The position numbers and the translations under genes are program-made. DNA of 64,000 nucleotides from positions 1 to 64,000 of the forward strand of contig JAVSML010024706.1 of assembly GCA_038503035.1 (NCBI GenBank), given 5' to 3'. Positions 60,658-64,000 of this stretch are shown in pieces. The DNA is from Crocodylus rhombifer (Eukaryota > Chordata > Crocodylia > Crocodylidae). Below the pieces are notes generated by a model that saw only the letters and a list, made by a program, of their open reading frames with translations, had not been told where the DNA came from and did not search any database. Position 1 is the first letter of the stretch, and the number at the start of each line of letters is the position of its first letter.

Positions 60658-60976
60658 CCGTATTTTTCGGACCATAAGACGCACTTTTCTCCCCCCAAAA
60701 GTGGGGGGGAAACGAGGGTGCGTCTTATGGTCCGAAGGTGTGTGTCCCAGGGAGACGGGGCGGAGCTTGCCCGTGGAGGCGGCGGAGCCTGAGCGGGACA
60801 CCCGCCGCTTGTTTAGACCGGAAGCCGGTGCCGGTGGCCGGGAGCCGGCAATAAAAATGGCCGGCCGGAACAGACGGGGCAGGAGTCTGAAGGAGGGACT
60901 CGCTGCTGCGGAGACTGAGGCTCCAGGAGGGGTGCGTCTTATGGTCCCGGTGCGTCTTATGGTCCGAAAAATACGG
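60658..60976. mobile_element. TA-flanked MITE with CpG-rich promoter-like core
   Basis: TA abuts both ends (60656-60657 and 60977-60978). The termini are ccgtatttttcggaccataa and its exact complement, and the inverted match continues through gacgcac. TA duplication suggests Tc1/mariner-like mobilisation. A further inverted copy of the terminal unit lies at about 60716-60738, and a directly repeated gtgcgtcttatggtc unit at the right end. Between them about 180 bp is GC- and CpG-rich and includes accggaag (60817-60824) and aaaaatggccgg (about 60853-60864). There is no transposase. Confidence 0.88.
60817..60864 (+). promoter_or_regulatory. ETS-like and YY1-like sites in the MITE core
   Basis: The string accggaag is a full core ETS-family site, and aaaaatggccgg resembles the YY1 AANATGGC core. 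The pair sits in a CpG-rich patch within AT-rich intron. The sequence match is direct; promoter activity is inference. Confidence 0.35.
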
Positions 60977-61274
60977 TAGGTGTACTGATAGTTTCAGCAA
61001 CTTTAAAAGCTATATTTCAGCATGATATAGGGCTAGCCTGTAGATCTTAACATTGTTTAAGAGACTGTCATTTGATGTGTTTGGCTGATAATTGAAATGA
61101 CAGCAATTAGCTGCAAGGTTTTCCAGTCTTCATGTGTAAGCAAGGGTAAGAACCAAGTCCTTGAAGAGGCCTGCATTGAGAACAAGAAAAAAAGATGCCC
61201 CAGAAAAAAAAAATCTGTTTGAGATTATGGTGTGTTGATCTATGCACACCTCTAAAGGAAGGGCAGAAGAGCAG

Positions 61275-62482
61275 TATGGCAGAGTACAGGTTGTGCCTGC
61301 CACTTTAAGAGGCTTGAGCAGGCTGTGGAGCAGCCAGCAGATGTGGTTGGGCCGAATTAGGCAGTCACATGACTGCATGAGGGCCCCTGGATTGGAGGAG
61401 GTCTGGGCAGCCTCAGTATAAGCCCAGGCTCTAGGACCTGACCTGGCAGTTGCTGCAGGGATCTGAGGGATGAATGTCACCCAACCAGAAATCTGCTGCT
61501 CCCAGAACACCTGGAGGACAGGGTAGGAACTATGGGGATGGAGGAGGTTCCTGGTCCTGGGGCATGACCTAAAACTACATCCTGCTGGGGCTAGATGGTA
61601 TGGTGGGGCTGCCTGTGGAGGGAGAGTCCCCAGGAAGTGCCACACCTGTGTCTCCCCAGTGAAAGGTGAGGATGGGGTGTCGGGAAGCCTCAGCCCCTGC
61701 TGCCTTGTAGGTGGCCCCATGATGGGGAAAGGCTAAGGGAACACACCCCAACAGAAAAGCCCAGGGCCAAGACCTACAGAGTGGAGCCTGCGGCCCACAG
61801 GGCATAAGGCTCAGAAGCCACAGTGAGGGCGCAGAGTGAGAGCTGAAGGCTGCATAGAGCAGGATTTGTGGGGGGCCTGAAGGACTGTGCGTAAGCCAGC
61901 CAGAGTAGAGTTCCAGTGTAACCATGTGGCCCACAAGCCCAGAGAGTGGGAACAATGTTTGGAGGGGCCCGAGAGGGCAGACCTGTATGTGAGAGAGAAC
62001 TAGTTGCTCAAGAACTTGCCCAGAGAACCTCAAATGGTCAGTGTTGGGGCCAGGACCATGAGGGTCAAAGGACCAGGGTGCCCGCTGCAAGGGACTTCCA
62101 GAAGCTGACCGGCCTAGAGGTGAGGCCAGGGCCTGCAAGACCAAAGGTCCCAGAGGGGCCACTGTTGAGAAGGAGTTTTGCAGCCCAGGATGATGGCGGA
62201 GGTTAGGCCATCTGAGTATGAGGGATCCAGGTTGGGGTCCGAATGCCAGTTGAAATATAGCAGGGTCCAGTGTGGGGCCGAAGCCATATAGTGATGGCAT
62301 CTGCGAAGCATGGGACAGGGTATAGGGGTGGTACGAAGCTGTGTATTATGCCCTTGGAATCAGGGCATTAAATGGGCAGCTTCCCACCTAGAAATAGCTT
62401 TTCAGTTATATCAAAGGTGTGGCAGGCAAGTCCGGTGGCCAGGCCAATGTTTGGACCGGTCTCAAGACAGCCTCCTGTCACA
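61275..62482 (+). mobile_element. LTR-like retroelement, copy 2
   Basis: It shares long stretches with 32448-33985: ctggtcctggg...catgacct, ctgctggg...ggtggggct, ccccaggaa.tgcca and the 3' part with gggcagcttcccacc. It starts tatggcagagtac (TG decayed to TA) and ends cctcctgtcaca. Flanks agcag (61270-61274) and aacag (62483-62487) agree at 4 of 5. It has one 5' unit only and a weaker TATA (agtataag). No retroviral reading frame is present; the 241-codon - strand frame at 61575-62300 is an antisense chance frame. Confidence 0.72.
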
Positions 62483-62487
62483 AACAG

Positions 62488-63880
62488 GAATGAGTTTTCC
62501 ATCTCTAGCTTCTCACTACTATCAAAGGCAGAGGAGAAAATGAAGGGCTAAGGATGAATTTGAGCACCGGATTAATCAGTTTAATGTCAAAATAGAAAAA
62601 AATTAAGTGTAAAAGAGTATGGGAGGCCCACAGTCCTACAGTTGCAACAGACAATAAAACAACCAGAACTGATTAAGGTGGCACAGAAGAATTGTGACTT
62701 GAAGGGGAAAGGAGTCATTTCAAGTCTAGCAATCGGAGGTACGCAAACCTTTAATTACAACACTATATAAGAATGTGATTACATGTAGTATTGAGAAAAA
62801 TGGAAGCAAGGATAATTAATTTTGTGTAATTTTTATATGATAAACAGAAGCATGGGGTTCCTGATTGTACATTTGTTACGACCACTAAAAAGTTAGTGTG
62901 AAATGCTGCAATTCAGCCACAAAAATACAACTACAAAATATGCTATGGCCAAGTTAAAAATAAAGAATGGCACTTTTTAGTCCAAGACTTGGAGTCTTTC
63001 ACTATTTACTAAGTGAAAATCTGACACCTTTTATATGACATACTAATTTGTAGCTTTTGGCAAAACCCATCTTTACAGGAAGAAACACTAAAACCACCAA
63101 AACAGAAGGTAGAACACTGAATTGACTTTTTGTTGTTGTTGACTGATTAATGCTGCCCTCAATTTGGTCAAAGCTACTGTAAAAGCAGGGCCTACACTTA
63201 ACATAAGGATTTTCCAAGTGCTTCTTTATTGTACAATACCTGAAAAATTAACTAACCATTTTTTATTTTACTCACTTCAACTTAAGCCATAGCTATTTCA
63301 AACACATCTTTCAAGAACTCCCATTGCTAGGTCTAAATAAAGTACTAGGCAAAAACAGTAAAAGTATAATAAGAATTCCTAATAAAAAAACCCCCAAATG
63401 AGCACAAATACAAGCCATCTTATCCTGGTTGCTGCTAACCCAACTTCACCTTTATTTAGTGTTAGAAGTGCATGTAACCATACACCTATATGAGAAAATA
63501 TAACCAACAAGACTGAAACAATTTATTTCATGAAAACAGTTTGAAAGAATTCCTTTAGGATTTTCCTTGGCCTGCTTTCTATTAGTAATAAAGATGCTAT
63601 TGTTCCCACTGACTAACACAATGCTTACTGGGTGCAATGATACTGAAGTATGCAAAAACAAGATACGTACTTGGGAAAACAGCACACAGATACCTATTGA
63701 AAAATACCCAAAATGCAGGGGCTGGCATTGAGAATACACTGAAGGGTAATAATATATTCTCATATGTATGTTACTACCTCACAACATTCGAACTACTAAG
63801 CTTTTTTTTTTATAAATTTAAAATCCCATATTCAACACGCCATTCTCTGAGAACTACAATAACCATTGGAAAAGCTTTTT
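62488..63880 (-). other. SLC41A2 intron next to the penultimate exon
   Basis: AT-rich intron between the second LTR-like copy and the splice donor. No recognisable element; short frames only. Confidence 0.55.
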
Positions 63881-63889
63881 AAATCTTAC
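63881..63889 (-). promoter_or_regulatory. SLC41A2: SLC41A2 splice donor of the last intron
   Basis: The - strand sequence is GTAAGATTT directly after the CAG codon. It matches the U1-type donor consensus at positions +1 to +5. Confidence 0.92.
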
Positions 63890-64000
63890 CTGTAGCAGGG
63901 CTGCAAACAAATATACTGCTATAAAGATTGGAGTCAGTGAAGTGTGTCCACTTTTCATTAAGTGAATGGTGTACAAGAAAATTAAATGCCCAGGAATCAC
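63890..64000 (-). CDS. SLC41A2: SLC41A2 penultimate coding exon, continues past right edge
   Basis: The - strand reads 37 codons here, from [18 protein letters not shown] to VYLFAALLQ, in the same frame as the terminal exon. The residues form hydrophobic membrane segments of the second MgtE-like repeat and match the human protein just upstream of [10 protein letters not shown]. The donor is CTACAG followed by GTAAGATTT, an excellent consensus, so the exon ends exactly at 63890. The 5' part of the exon lies beyond 64000. Together the two exons give the last 98 residues of a protein of about 570. Confidence 0.95.

Noticed and set aside
61575..62300. 241-codon open frame on the - strand (and the 196-codon one at 61130-61720)
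   Set aside because: Antisense to the TATA-defined direction of the second LTR-like copy, with biased Pro/Ser/Leu composition. The corresponding region in the first copy has no equivalent frame.
1..64000. CRISPR array, phage, toxin-antitoxin or operon-like systems
   Set aside because: No regularly spaced direct repeats, no dense same-strand gene runs and no bacterial signals. The window is vertebrate nuclear DNA.

Overview
The window is vertebrate nuclear DNA. It is AT-rich and intron- and repeat-dominated, and it contains the ends of two recognisable protein-coding genes. The transposon mix is CR1 LINEs with the typical 3' end, many hAT elements, ancient MIR/L2-like relics, and short inverted-repeat elements. 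I see no Alu-, L1- or B1-like sequence. This points to a non-avian archosaur or turtle; a crocodilian is my best guess, inferred from repeat style rather than from a species-specific marker.

Genes. On the + strand, 18872-19726 is the terminal coding exon of CHST11 (chondroitin 4-O-sulfotransferase 1): 284 codons holding both PAPS-binding motifs and the stop. Its upstream exons are outside the window, so 1-18871 is intron. A long 3' UTR probably follows to about 23.3 kb. On the - strand, 63890-64000 (running off the right edge) and 47295-47480 are the last two coding exons of SLC41A2, a magnesium transporter of the MgtE-like family, separated by a 16.4 kb intron. The genes converge tail to tail, the order I recall for human 12q23.3. 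About 22 kb of repeat-rich DNA (roughly 23.3-45.1 kb) lies between them.

Repeat layout. The CHST11 intron holds a long sense CR1 with ORF1 and RT remnants (about 5.45-8.97 kb), a Harbinger-like MITE (11803-12121), a 187-bp hAT (15446-15632) and a 5'-truncated antisense CR1 (15.72-17.23 kb). The intergenic block holds three hAT elements of the TAGGG-TIR type (24118-24524, 26006-26883, 27869-28182), MIR relics, an LTR-like element with TATA box and 5-bp target duplication (32448-33985), two further hATs (36599-36897, 37040-37554), an old CR1 3' end and a foldback element (42882-43388). The SLC41A2 intron holds two more hATs (48643-48877, 50549-50808) and a CR1 (about 50.92-55.88 kb) into which three things have inserted: an antisense CR1, a 41-bp piece matching the 5' end of U2 snRNA, and a 1.28-kb GC-rich hAT. 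It also holds a TA-flanked MITE with a CpG-rich promoter-like core (60658-60976) and a second LTR-like copy (61275-62482).

The best candidates for something under-described are the MITE with ETS-like and YY1-like sites inside the SLC41A2 intron, the LTR-like pair that differ in the number of 5' tandem units, and the U2 5'-end fragment lodged inside a CR1 reverse-transcriptase frame. I see no bacterial, CRISPR or toxin-type system. Almost all other long open frames are chance frames in GC-rich repeats.
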